DNA of 64,000 bases. Origin: Natronospira bacteriovora (lineage in GTDB: Bacteria; Pseudomonadota; Gammaproteobacteria; Natronospirales; Natronospiraceae). The position numbers were made by a program, and so were the translations under genes. The stretch is from positions 243,152 through 307,151 of the forward strand of contig NZ_JAVDDT010000004.1 of NCBI RefSeq assembly GCF_030848495.1, written 5' to 3'. The stretch's first letter is position 1. Each line of letters starts with the position of its first letter. The notes below the pieces were generated by a model that was given only the letters and a program-made list of their open reading frames with translations, was not told where the DNA came from and searched no databases. Shown here one piece after another: positions 55,361-62,885 of this stretch.

Positions 55361-55499
55361 GCGGGTATCTCGCCGCCGGGGGCGACGACGCTCATGGTGG
55401 ATATCATCACCGGCCACGCCGGGCCATCGATGTGGGGTGGCAGACGGGATGTTTACAACCGGGGCATTGCCCTCTCCTGTCCACGTACGAAGTCACTCC

Positions 55500-56945
55500 T
55501 TACCAAATCGCTCTGAGCTTCCTGACTCCCTCGCGAATTTGATCCGGATCCAATGTGGCGTAGCCCAGCAACAGCGCCAGGTACCTGGGTTGGGCGTTCA
55601 GGTAATAGGCAGCGGTGCCGTAGATGCCGACTCCCTGATCGGCGGCGGCGTGAATTAGCTTTGGAGCGCTCTTGGCGGCTCGATCCGGCCAGCGGGCAAC
55701 CAGATGCATGCCGGCTCGGCTTCCCAGGATTTCCACGCTGTCTCCGAAGTGTTCTTCCAGGGCCGAGACCAGAGCCTGGCGGCGTTCGGTGAGGTGACGG
55801 GCGGTGCGTTCCAGGTGGCGGCGGAAGGCGCCGCTGCGGAAGAGTTCCACCAGGGCGCCTTGTTCGAGAGTGGGGCGGCCGCGGTCGTTGAGCCATTTGA
55901 GCTGGCGCATGGGTTCTACCCAGCTGCCGGGGAGGACGACGTAGCCCAGGCGCAGGCCGGGGAAGAGCACCTTGGAGCCGGTGCCGATGTAGATCACGCG
56001 CTTGCTGCGGTCGAGGCTGTAGAGCGACTGCAGGGGCGGGCCTTCGTGGCGGTATTCGCTGTCGTAGTCGTCCTCGACGATCCAGGCATCCCGGCGGGCC
56101 GCCCATTGCAGCAGAGCGAGACGCCGGGAGACGGGCATGACGCCGCCCAGGGGGAACTGGTGGGAGGGGGTGACGCAGGCGAGCTTGATGGGGCTGTCGT
56201 TCTTGCCGTTTGCTTCCGGGAGGGCGTCGGTGCAGAGGCCGTCGCCATCCACCGGAACGGTGATGAGGCGGGCACCCAGGGCGCTGAGGGCGTGGCGGGT
56301 GCCCTGGTATTGGGGGTCTTCGATGACTGCGCCGTCGCCGGGGTCGAGAATGCAGCGGCCGATCAAGTCCAGGGCCTGCTGGGTACCGCTCACGATCATG
56401 ATTCTGGCCGGGTCGGCCAGCAGGCCCCGGTGTTCGCGCAGGTGGGCGGCCAGGCATTCGCGCAGGGTCGGGTCACCCATGGGGTCCGGGTAGGCAATGC
56501 CGGGGTGGGCGGCGGCTTGTTTCAGGGCGCGGCGCCAGTCGGCCAGCAGTTCCGGGCTGACGAGGGGGCGGCCGTACTGGAAGTCGTATTTCAGGGCCGG
56601 CGCGGGCTGGTCCACGCGTCTGGCCGGCGTGTGCTTCAGGACATAGCGGGCCAGGGCTGAAAGTCGAGGTGGCGGGGCGCCGTGGCCGCTGGCCCGGGCC
56701 TCCAGCAGCCCGGCCAGGGCCTTGGCCACCCGGGTGCCGGCCCCGCGACGGGATTCCAGGTAGCCCTCGGCGCCCAGCTGCTCGTAGGCCTGCACCACGG
56801 TGATTCTGGCCACGCCCAGTTCCTCGGCCAGCCTGCGGGTCGCCGGCAGGCGGCTGCCCGGCGGCAGTTGCCCGGCCAGGATGGCCTCCCGGATCTGCTG
56901 ATAGATCTGGCGGTAGGCCGGTTCTTTCCCCTCAAGCCTGAACAT
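55500..56945 (-). CDS. MocR-type (GntR/aminotransferase) transcription regulator
   Basis: 481 residues: a winged-helix GntR domain (about 1-75, AYRQIYQQIREAILAGQLPPGSRLPATRRLAEELGVARITVVQAYEQLGAEGYL) joined to a fold-type I PLP domain. The PLP domain shows HQFPLGGVMPVSRRLALL, VEDDYDSEYRH and the Schiff-base Lys in YIGTGSKVLFPGLRLGY. Such regulators sense PLP or amino acids and often control a neighbouring gene. It is divergent from the PNPOx-like gene, with a 104-bp region between carrying two direct repeats that suit MocR operators. Confidence 0.9.
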   Translation of the reverse strand: MFRLEGKEPAYRQIYQQIREAILAGQLPPGSRLPATRRLAEELGVARITVVQAYEQLGAEGYLESRRGAGTRVAKALAGLLEARASGHGAPPPRLSALARYVLKHTPARRVDQPAPALKYDFQYGRPLVSPELLADWRRALKQAAAHPGIAYPDPMGDPTLRECLAAHLREHRGLLADPARIMIVSGTQQALDLIGRCILDPGDGAVIEDPQYQGTRHALSALGARLITVPVDGDGLCTDALPEANGKNDSPIKLACVTPSHQFPLGGVMPVSRRLALLQWAARRDAWIVEDDYDSEYRHEGPPLQSLYSLDRSKRVIYIGTGSKVLFPGLRLGYVVLPGSWVEPMRQLKWLNDRGRPTLEQGALVELFRSGAFRRHLERTARHLTERRQALVSALEEHFGDSVEILGSRAGMHLVARWPDRAAKSAPKLIHAAADQGVGIYGTAAYYLNAQPRYLALLLGYATLDPDQIREGVRKLRAIW

Positions 56946-56948
56946 GAT

Positions 56949-56982
56949 TGGACCTATCGTTTACCGGAAAATGGATCTATGG
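56949..56982. promoter_or_regulatory. Candidate MocR operator: two direct repeats
   Basis: TGGACCTATCG (56949-56959) and TGGATCTATGG (56972-56982) are direct repeats whose starts lie 23 bp apart, about two helical turns. They sit between the divergent MocR and PNPOx-like genes; the second overlaps the spacer of a possible promoter of the latter. Confidence 0.5.
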
Positions 56983-57049
56983 ATAAAGCCGCTTGGGCGC
57001 TAGTCTAGCCGTTCGATTGGCAAATGACACCGCAAACAGGGGAGGTCCC

Positions 57050-57700
57050 ATGACGGCAGGGCATATCGTTCAACGACAACGCAATCGCGGAAAGTACGAC
57101 TTCGACTCGCTCTGCGCCGTGCTCGACGACACCATCGTCGGCCATGTGGGTATCGTGCAGGACGCGGCGCCTGTCGTGATCCCCATGCTCTACGCCCGCG
57201 AGGGCCGGGATCTGCTCCTGCACGGCTCGGTCGCCTCACGGCTGCTGGGAGAAATGGCAAAGGGCATTCCGGTCTGCGTCACCGTCACACACCTGGATGC
57301 CCTGGTGCTGGCGGCCTCAGTCTTTGATCACTCGGTCAATTACCGCTCCGCCGTCATCTTCGGAACGGCCTACGCCATCGAAGACCCGGCCGAGAAGGCC
57401 CGCATCTTCGATCGCCTGGTGGAATACATGATCCCCGGCCGCACCGCGGATGCCAGGCCGGCCAACCGGAAGGAATCCGCTGCCACCACAGTACTTCGTC
57501 TACCAATCGAGACCTTTTCGGTGAAACAGCGAACAGGCCCGGCCGGGCAGCCGGAGGCGGGGGATCCTACTGATGTCTGGACGGGATTGATTCCAATCAC
57601 CACTCAGTGCGGAAAGCCCCTGACGGAGCAGTCTTCGGGGCAGGTGCCGGGGTACATTGGCAACTATCGGCTGGATGCTGGACGGTTGTGTCGCCATTGA
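57050..57700 (+). CDS. Pyridoxamine 5'-phosphate oxidase-fold flavoprotein
   Basis: 216 residues of the split-barrel FMN-binding family (NimA/PNPOx-like): GKYDFDSLCAVLDDTIVGHVGIV, PVVIPMLYAREGRDLLLHGS and VCVTVTHLDALVLA, with AVIFGTAYAIEDPAEKARIFDRLVEYMIPGR typical of this family. An AGGGGAGG site precedes ATG 57050. The target is probably a small-molecule detoxification or B6-related reaction under control of the divergent MocR regulator. The C-terminal part (about 185-216) resembles only loosely conserved tails. Linkage to the cassette array downstream is positional only. Confidence 0.85.
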   Translation: MTAGHIVQRQRNRGKYDFDSLCAVLDDTIVGHVGIVQDAAPVVIPMLYAREGRDLLLHGSVASRLLGEMAKGIPVCVTVTHLDALVLAASVFDHSVNYRSAVIFGTAYAIEDPAEKARIFDRLVEYMIPGRTADARPANRKESAATTVLRLPIETFSVKQRTGPAGQPEAGDPTDVWTGLIPITTQCGKPLTEQSSGQVPGYIGNYRLDAGRLCRH

Positions 57701-58028
57701 AGCTGAGCTCACAACGATCCACTCGCCCGGCTACCTGGAAACGCGGAGTTCAGTGAGCTAACCTCAATCGAATAGCCACGGACAGGCCCCGCCATGTTCG
57801 AAACACCCACAAACCTGCCACCAAGCCAGCCAGCCCCCAATCGATGTGGGCGAGCCCTGTTATTGAAATCGGAAAATGCGACCTGCGAGGTAACACCGGT
57901 GGCAAATTCGGGTGATCGACTTAAGCTATTGATAGGGCAGAGATTTTCAGAAGCGCGCGAGCGAACGCTCACCGACTTATACTGCACGCGCGTTAATCGG
58001 GGATACACGCCGAGTCGTACAATCAGCT
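57701..58028. other. 328-bp gene-poor gap before the cassette array
   Basis: No reading frame with family-like sequence was recognised. A TATACT at 57978 lacks a good -35. The gap ends in the core GTTATAT at 58029-58035, where the first cassette begins. No tyrosine recombinase gene or attI was recognised here. Confidence 0.55.
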
Positions 58029-58033
58029 GTTAT

Positions 58034-58390
58034 ATGGAGCGCATGATGATCATAGTCGCACTATTCGCCATGGTCTTCTCCGCGCAGGCATATGGCGAGC
58101 ATCCTGGGGTGGAGTTCTACGGGTCTTATGTGTGGGGCCATGAAGTCAATATATTTCAGCCGTGTGGGATTGATGCAGAATTCTGGGTCCTTGCGGATCC
58201 CCCTGTCCTAGAAGAGCTCAGGCAATATCATGATGAGCATACTGAAGAGCTCTATCAGGAAATTTATATTCGCTTCATGGGTTCTCGGGTTTACGATGAA
58301 GTAGACGGCTTCGCAGCTGATTACGATGGCTTGATTGAGGTTTATGAAATATTGCGTATGTCTACGGAGTTTCCGGATGAATGCCCGTGA
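58034..58390 (+). CDS. Cassette 1: small secreted protein, unknown
   Basis: 118 residues, with a signal peptide (MERMMIIVALFAMVFSAQA, cleavage after AQA) and a mature part of about 99 residues containing two Cys (FQPCGID and DECP) that could pair. A FYGSYVWGHEVNIFQPCGIDAEFWVLADPP strand-rich start is followed by a helix-rich acidic half. Not recognised. The ATG overlaps the cassette boundary core (GTTATATG), so it depends on external transcription. Exported small proteins are common integron cargo. The longer upstream in-frame extension is rejected because it lies outside the cassette. Confidence 0.7.
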   Translation: MERMMIIVALFAMVFSAQAYGEHPGVEFYGSYVWGHEVNIFQPCGIDAEFWVLADPPVLEELRQYHDEHTEELYQEIYIRFMGSRVYDEVDGFAADYDGLIEVYEILRMSTEFPDECP

Positions 58391-58395
58391 AGCCC

Positions 58396-58468
58396 ATATA
58401 GCAATGCCTTGCAGCCGACAGCGGCTCCACTTCGCTCCGCCGCTGCTGGCTGAAGGCAAGCGTTAGGC
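58396..58468. repeat. attC site of cassette 1
   Basis: R'' ATATAGC (58396-58402) and R' GTTAGGC (58462-58468); inner GCAATGCCTTGCAGCC faces GGCTGAAGGCAAGC. The 73-bp imperfect palindrome forms the folded single-strand substrate of an integron integrase. Confidence 0.88.
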
Positions 58469-58484
58469 AACACTAAGGAAGATC

Positions 58485-59132
58485 ATGCCTTTAGAAGAAG
58501 AAACTAGAAATCTCATTCATGATTATTGTGTAAGAGATCTCCCTGGAGATATGTCTTGGCACATAGATAAATTCTCATTTATTGACGACGCCGAGCTTAG
58601 GCTTCGTTTGGGCAGAGCTTTTTACTCTGCACGTTATGTCTACAAGCTAATGGAGGCCACATTCGTTCAAAATGATGAGCAGCATCCATTTGTGAAGTTT
58701 CAAATTATGCAATATGCCTCAATATACGAGGCTGTGATAACCAACTTGTTGTGGGGGTTGCTTAAAGAGCATCCGGAAGTGATGCAGCTTCAAACTCATA
58801 AGGCATATAAGCCAGTTAACGCCTTGGGCAGTCTGACCAAGATTAAGTATGGGGACGAAGATATATTCACCTGCGTATATCGCGACGCAAAAACTCCAAA
58901 AAATTCAATACCATTTAAAGATAAAGTTGATTGTGCAGTACGCATTGGCTTTCTCGAAGCGGCTTACGCTGAGGATATTAAGCGTACCTATGAGCTAAGA
59001 AACCTAGCTCATATTGAAACAGAGGCATCGAAACAGCTTGATGTCGAAATAGCTCAATCAAAAACTGCATATTGGCGTCTCGGCCCGTTTCTTGATTATG
59101 CTGCATCGTTTGTAAGTAGCTACAATGCCTAA
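58485..59132 (+). CDS. Cassette 2: unknown helical protein, possibly HEPN-like
   Basis: 215 residues, mostly alpha-helical. A C-terminal-half motif YELRNLAHIETEA has the shape of an HEPN RN-x-x-H element (here RNLAH, one residue shorter than the usual Rx4-6H), which in HEPN ribonucleases forms the active site. The rest (HPFVKFQIMQYASIYEAVITNLLWGLLKEHPEVM) looks like the long helices of HEPN/abortive-type proteins. Its TAA lies inside the attC R'' box, a typical cassette arrangement. Codon use and GC differ from the host. HEPN identity is tentative, and loss of one spacing residue could mean inactivity. Confidence 0.6.
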   Translation: MPLEEETRNLIHDYCVRDLPGDMSWHIDKFSFIDDAELRLRLGRAFYSARYVYKLMEATFVQNDEQHPFVKFQIMQYASIYEAVITNLLWGLLKEHPEVMQLQTHKAYKPVNALGSLTKIKYGDEDIFTCVYRDAKTPKNSIPFKDKVDCAVRIGFLEAAYAEDIKRTYELRNLAHIETEASKQLDVEIAQSKTAYWRLGPFLDYAASFVSSYNA

Positions 59133-59215
59133 CAAATCAATCAACTACGCGCCTGCGGCGCCGGACAGCCTTCCGCTTCGCTGCATTTCGGCTGCCGGTT
59201 ATTGAGGCGTTAGCG
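59127..59215. repeat. attC site of cassette 2
   Basis: R'' GCCTAAC (59127-59133) and R' GTTAGCG (59209-59215), 89 bp. Outer arms AATCAATC / GGTTATTG and central CGCGCCTGCGGCGCC support folding. Confidence 0.88.
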
Positions 59216-59239
59216 AGACATGACAGAATCGGAGTATCC

Positions 59240-60061
59240 ATGAAGGCCCGCAATCTCGAAAATAATCTTACTTTTATTATGTGGGCTCTGGTTTTGGTTG
59301 GCCTTGTGGCAGGGTTGGCTGTCATCTTTCTTTATATCTATCGGTTTGGAGGGCAGTGGTCAGAAAACCAGCAAGTTTGGGGTCATTTTGGTGATTATGT
59401 CGGTGGACTGCTTGGGCCAATATTCGCACTCCTTGCACTTATTGCCTTATTGATTACTTTGCGGCTCCAAAGTAAGGAGCTAAGGGTTTCCTCCGAAGAA
59501 TTGAGGAATTCAGCGCAGGCGCTGGCCGAGCAAAGTAGATCGCTGAATGTTCAAAATTTTGAGAACCGATTCTTCAACATGTTATCCCTACATCATCAGA
59601 TCGTTGATGCAATGGATCTTCGGAGTAACGGGAAGATAACGGCGGAAGGGCGTGACTGTTTGCGAGTCTTCTACCGTAGACTCAGGAGTGGCCTGAACGA
59701 AGTTGCAAGGGGAGACCATCTGTCTCATCTTGATGGTGTGTGTGAGGTCTACGAGAGGTTTTACACAAAAAACGGGCATGAGCTCGGGCACTATTTTCGA
59801 AACATATACAGAATTTTGAAATATATTGATGAAAGTGGCGTGGAGAATAAGAAGGATTACGCTGGCATTCTAAGGGCGCAGCTTTCAAACCACGAGCTGG
59901 CGTTAATTTTCTATAATGGTGTCACTCACCACGGGGTAAAGATGAAGCCCCTAGCTACCAAATATGCGCTTTTCGAGAACATGGAACTCAGTGTTCTGAG
60001 GGTGAAGGCAGAGGATGTAAAGCTTTATGACGAAGAGGCATTCGGAGATCAAAGTGTTTAA
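59240..60061 (+). CDS. Cassette 3: putative AbiC-like phage abortive infection membrane protein
   Basis: 273 residues. Two N-terminal transmembrane helices (about 11-33 and 52-75) are followed by an amphipathic linker (SKELRVSSEELRNSAQALAEQSRSLNVQNFENRFFNMLSLHHQIVDAM). The block WGHFGDYVGGLLGPIFALLALIALLITLRLQ, then FENRFFNMLSLH, LGHYFRNIYRILKYID and YAGILRAQLSNHELALIFYNG, is characteristic of the putative phage abortive infection (AbiC-like, PF16872-type) family. These membrane proteins are thought to trigger abortive infection. A defence gene in a cassette fits the array. Family assignment is by pattern memory; activity untested. Confidence 0.75.
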   Translation: MKARNLENNLTFIMWALVLVGLVAGLAVIFLYIYRFGGQWSENQQVWGHFGDYVGGLLGPIFALLALIALLITLRLQSKELRVSSEELRNSAQALAEQSRSLNVQNFENRFFNMLSLHHQIVDAMDLRSNGKITAEGRDCLRVFYRRLRSGLNEVARGDHLSHLDGVCEVYERFYTKNGHELGHYFRNIYRILKYIDESGVENKKDYAGILRAQLSNHELALIFYNGVTHHGVKMKPLATKYALFENMELSVLRVKAEDVKLYDEEAFGDQSV

Positions 60062-60073
60062 GTGCGGACGCTG

Positions 60074-60145
60074 CGCTAACAATTTGCTGCACGCGGATAA
60101 ATTACTCGCTGCGCTCTTAATTTACCGGTGAGCAAGGCGTTAGCG
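60074..60145. repeat. attC site of cassette 3
   Basis: R'' CGCTAAC (60074-60080) and R' GTTAGCG (60139-60145), 72 bp. Arms AATTTGCTGCACGCGG and inverted sequence around TTTACCGGTGAGCAAGGC. Confidence 0.88.
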
Positions 60146-60160
60146 AGAGATCTATCAACC

Positions 60161-60751
60161 ATGGACAGTCATAACACCCCTGCGTCGACCAAAGATTGGA
60201 TCTTTCTCGGAATTGGCGTCTTATTGATTGCCTTCCTAGTTTATGCGGCGTTTTCATTTGCGCGTCTATTATTTGGTTTTCTCGGCAATGTAGACCCGAC
60301 TGTCGGTGCTGCTTTAATAGCTGGTATGTTTACAGTTTTGGTCGGTATCGGAAGTACCCTAGTAACACAGTACATAATAAAAGTTCGCCAAGCAGAGGAG
60401 GCGCATCGGGAAGCCAAAATCAGCCTATATAAGCAATGTCTTGAGCTTGCGGCTGCACACCTAGCTGAAGATAACCCGAATGTCCAAGGGAAAAAGCTCT
60501 CTGATAAAGGGGTGGCTAATGAATATTTTCACTTCAAAACAGAGCTGCTCCTCAGGGGCTCGCCTAAAGTGATTCAAGCACTAGAGAACTTTGAAGACGT
60601 AACAAGTGAAGGAGGCGACTCTATTCGGGCCGTTGATGACATCTACAGGGAAATCAGGCGGGACATTGGGCTTACGAATAAAGGATTGAGGCCGAAAGAA
60701 TTAGCGGGAATTTATGTCAAGAATTCAGATCGGAAAGAATGGTTTCGCTAA
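60161..60751 (+). CDS. Cassette 4: two-TM membrane protein with a C-terminal helical domain, unknown
   Basis: 196 residues. Helices near 14-35 (DWIFLGIGVLLIAFLVYAAFSFA) and 48-72 (VGAALIAGMFTVLVGIGSTLVTQYIIK), then a soluble helical domain ending EIRRDIGLTNKGLRPKELAGIYVKNSDRKEW. The two-helix plus soluble layout resembles the membrane partner of defence-like pairs, but no family is recognised. The ATG at 60161 is chosen because an upstream GTG frame would run through the attC. Its stop lies in the attC box. Lower GC than the host. Confidence 0.55.
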   Translation: MDSHNTPASTKDWIFLGIGVLLIAFLVYAAFSFARLLFGFLGNVDPTVGAALIAGMFTVLVGIGSTLVTQYIIKVRQAEEAHREAKISLYKQCLELAAAHLAEDNPNVQGKKLSDKGVANEYFHFKTELLLRGSPKVIQALENFEDVTSEGGDSIRAVDDIYREIRRDIGLTNKGLRPKELAGIYVKNSDRKEWFR

Positions 60752-60832
60752 CCAGTCGCTCAAGTTCGTTCCCGGCCTGGCGGCCGTCCACCGGACGCCC
60801 TTTTCAGGGCGCCGCTTAGCTTTTCGTTAGGC
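60746..60832. repeat. attC site of cassette 4
   Basis: R'' CGCTAAC (60746-60752) and R' GTTAGGC (60826-60832), 87 bp; an extended GC-rich stem-loop lies between. Confidence 0.85.
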
Positions 60833-60859
60833 GCACATTGAAGACTTGGATTCGGATAC

Positions 60860-61630
60860 ATGAAAGATTCGGAGAAAAAACTTAGGGCTCCGGAGCTCGT
60901 GACTACGAGCTTCCTGAGATTCGGATTTTTCTTTGCTAGAGATATAACACTGTATCGTGATATTCGGCAATCCGCGTCGATGCTGGATATGACACTTCAT
61001 CTCATGAATTTGTCTATCAACAAGCAACCTATGCCCAAATCGTTAGAGTCGCTCATCGAGCATATGTCTGAGAATAAGGGGGAGAATGAGAAAAGGCTAG
61101 AGTCTTATGAGGAAGAACTGCTATATATGATGTACTCCCGGTTGACTGACAACTTCAATTGTTTCATGAAAGACTTGCTGGTTGAGGTTTGTCGGACACA
61201 GCCGAAAGTACTGTTTTCGGAGGCTAAAGAACTGAGGATATCAGACGCGTTCGAGTGCTCCTCCCTTGACGATCTAAGGGAGCAGGCAATTGACCAAAAA
61301 ACCCGTGCACTCTCCTATAACGGGTTTAAAGATCTCGTCGACTGGTGCTCAAGGCGCGGAATAGATTTCGGTTTGAGCCGTGAGCAAATGGAGAAAATTG
61401 AAACAATAATCTCCAATCGAAATATAATTGTCCACCGGCGGGCCGAGCTAGCGCCGCTTCCCCCTCCCCCAGATGAAAGCGACATTATGCGAGATCGGGT
61501 GCCGATTAGTAGGGCAATTATGGAGGAGGCGCAGCTAGCAATATTTTCGGCTGTTTGCGTAATTGATGTCGCCGTTTCGACAAAATTCAAACTGCAGACC
61601 ACAAAAACTAAGATGCAAAATGATGATTAG
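60860..61630 (+). CDS. Cassette 5: HEPN-like protein
   Basis: 256 residues, all-helical in appearance. The motif IISNRNIIVHRRAEL contains RNIIVH, a full Rx4H HEPN ribonuclease motif near residues 191-196, followed by a basic tail. The N-terminal part has DMTLHLMNLSINK and a charged coiled-coil-like region (ENKGENEKRLESYEEELLYMMYSRLTDNFNCFMKDLL). HEPN nucleases are common in toxin-antitoxin and abortive systems. No antitoxin partner (such as MNT) is in the cassette, so it may be a solitary HEPN or partner with another cassette gene. The ribonuclease call is inferred from one motif. Confidence 0.6.
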   Translation: MKDSEKKLRAPELVTTSFLRFGFFFARDITLYRDIRQSASMLDMTLHLMNLSINKQPMPKSLESLIEHMSENKGENEKRLESYEEELLYMMYSRLTDNFNCFMKDLLVEVCRTQPKVLFSEAKELRISDAFECSSLDDLREQAIDQKTRALSYNGFKDLVDWCSRRGIDFGLSREQMEKIETIISNRNIIVHRRAELAPLPPPPDESDIMRDRVPISRAIMEEAQLAIFSAVCVIDVAVSTKFKLQTTKTKMQNDD

Positions 61631-61642
61631 AAGCCGGTTATG

Positions 61643-61720
61643 GCCTAACAAATTGCAGCACGGCGACCGGAACGACACAGCTTCGCTGTATCGTTCCGTC
61701 GCGTGTGCAAGGCGTTAGAC
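61643..61720. repeat. attC site of cassette 5
   Basis: R'' GCCTAAC (61643-61649) and R' GTTAGAC (61714-61720), 78 bp. Inner arms GCAGCACGGCGACCGGAACG and CGTTCCGTCGCGTGTGC pair well around a short loop. Confidence 0.9.
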
Positions 61721-61784
61721 CCCCGAGTTACCCGCAAGGTGGGAACGTCCGAAAAAAGCAATTGTCGATTTTAGGAAAAATAGG

Positions 61785-62885
61785 ATGACAGATACGCAGA
61801 ATGCAAGTCTGAGCAGAGCGAAGGCGAACAAAGAAGATGAGTTCTACACGCAGTTAGAGGACGTGGAGCGAGAACTCAAGCACTATCGGAAGCACTTTAA
61901 GGGCAAGGTCGTCTACCTTAACTGCGACGACCCGAGGGTCAGCGCCTTCTTCCACTTCTTCTCTTATAACTTCGAGAGGCTTGGTCTCAAAAGGTTGATC
62001 GCAACCTGTTACCAGAACCAGAAGCGAGACCTCTTTAGCGAGCACGACAGCGAGCGAGCGATCTTCCTGGAGTACGAGGGCGACAAGGATGGCGACCGTA
62101 TCCCTGGAGACCACGAAATCGAGGCTAACTTCCTAGAAGGCGATGGAGACTTTCGAAGCCCGGAGGCCATAGCTCTTTTGAAGCAGGCGGACATCGTGGT
62201 CACGAATCCGCCTTTCTCTCTATTTCGGGAATATGTCTCACAGCTCATCAAATTTAAAAAGAAGTTCCTCATTCTTGCGAGCCAGAACGCCATTACCTTG
62301 AAGGAAATCTTTCCGCTCCTCAAAGACGAGAAGATGTGGTTGGGCGCTAACAGCGGTGACATGAGTTTCAAAGTTCCAGACCATTACCAGGAACGTGCAA
62401 CGCGGTTCTGGGTTGATGACACGGGCCAGAAGTGGCGCAGCTTCGGAAATATGTGTTGGTTCACCAACCTCGACTACAAAAAGCGCCACGAAGATTTGAT
62501 TCTCTACAAAACTTACAATCCTGACGAATATCCTGCTTATGATAATTTTGATGCGATAGAGGTAGGCGCAGTCGCTAACATCCCGAAGGACTACAAGGGT
62601 GTAATGGGTGTCACGCCCGGCTTTTTAGCAAAGCACAACCCTGATCAGTTTGAGATTGTCGGCATTACAAAAACGTGGTTTGGTGCTGCAACTAAGAAGT
62701 ATCCACAGCAAGAGCAAGTGAGCACAAACGGCAAAGTCAGTCTGGTTGGGAAGCTAAATGATGGCGCAGTAATCAAGATGGCGACACCTCCACCCTCTAA
62801 CAAGACTTACTATAAAGTAGGCGGTGAGCTCTTTATTCAGACTTACCCTCGCATCTTGATCCGCAGCAAGAAGGTTGAAATCTGA
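61785..62885 (+). CDS. Cassette 6 gene 1: EcoRI-family adenine-specific DNA methyltransferase
   Basis: 366 residues. KANKEDEFYTQLEDVERELKHYRKHFKGKVVYLNCDDPRVSAFF is the N-terminal block of the EcoRI methylase family (M.EcoRI-like, PF13651 type), and NPPF at residues 141-144 (VVTNPPFSLF) is the adenine-methyltransferase catalytic motif IV. It would protect DNA at a site read by an associated nuclease. Its TGA overlaps the ATG of the next gene (TGATG), so the two are coupled. The pair forms a single cassette with one attC. Sequence specificity is unknown. Confidence 0.85.
   Translation: MTDTQNASLSRAKANKEDEFYTQLEDVERELKHYRKHFKGKVVYLNCDDPRVSAFFHFFSYNFERLGLKRLIATCYQNQKRDLFSEHDSERAIFLEYEGDKDGDRIPGDHEIEANFLEGDGDFRSPEAIALLKQADIVVTNPPFSLFREYVSQLIKFKKKFLILASQNAITLKEIFPLLKDEKMWLGANSGDMSFKVPDHYQERATRFWVDDTGQKWRSFGNMCWFTNLDYKKRHEDLILYKTYNPDEYPAYDNFDAIEVGAVANIPKDYKGVMGVTPGFLAKHNPDQFEIVGITKTWFGAATKKYPQQEQVSTNGKVSLVGKLNDGAVIKMATPPPSNKTYYKVGGELFIQTYPRILIRSKKVEI

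Noticed and set aside
57794..58033. N-terminal extension of cassette 1 protein
   Set aside because: It crosses the cassette boundary core and lacks a signal; the ATG at 58034 gives a clear signal peptide inside the cassette.
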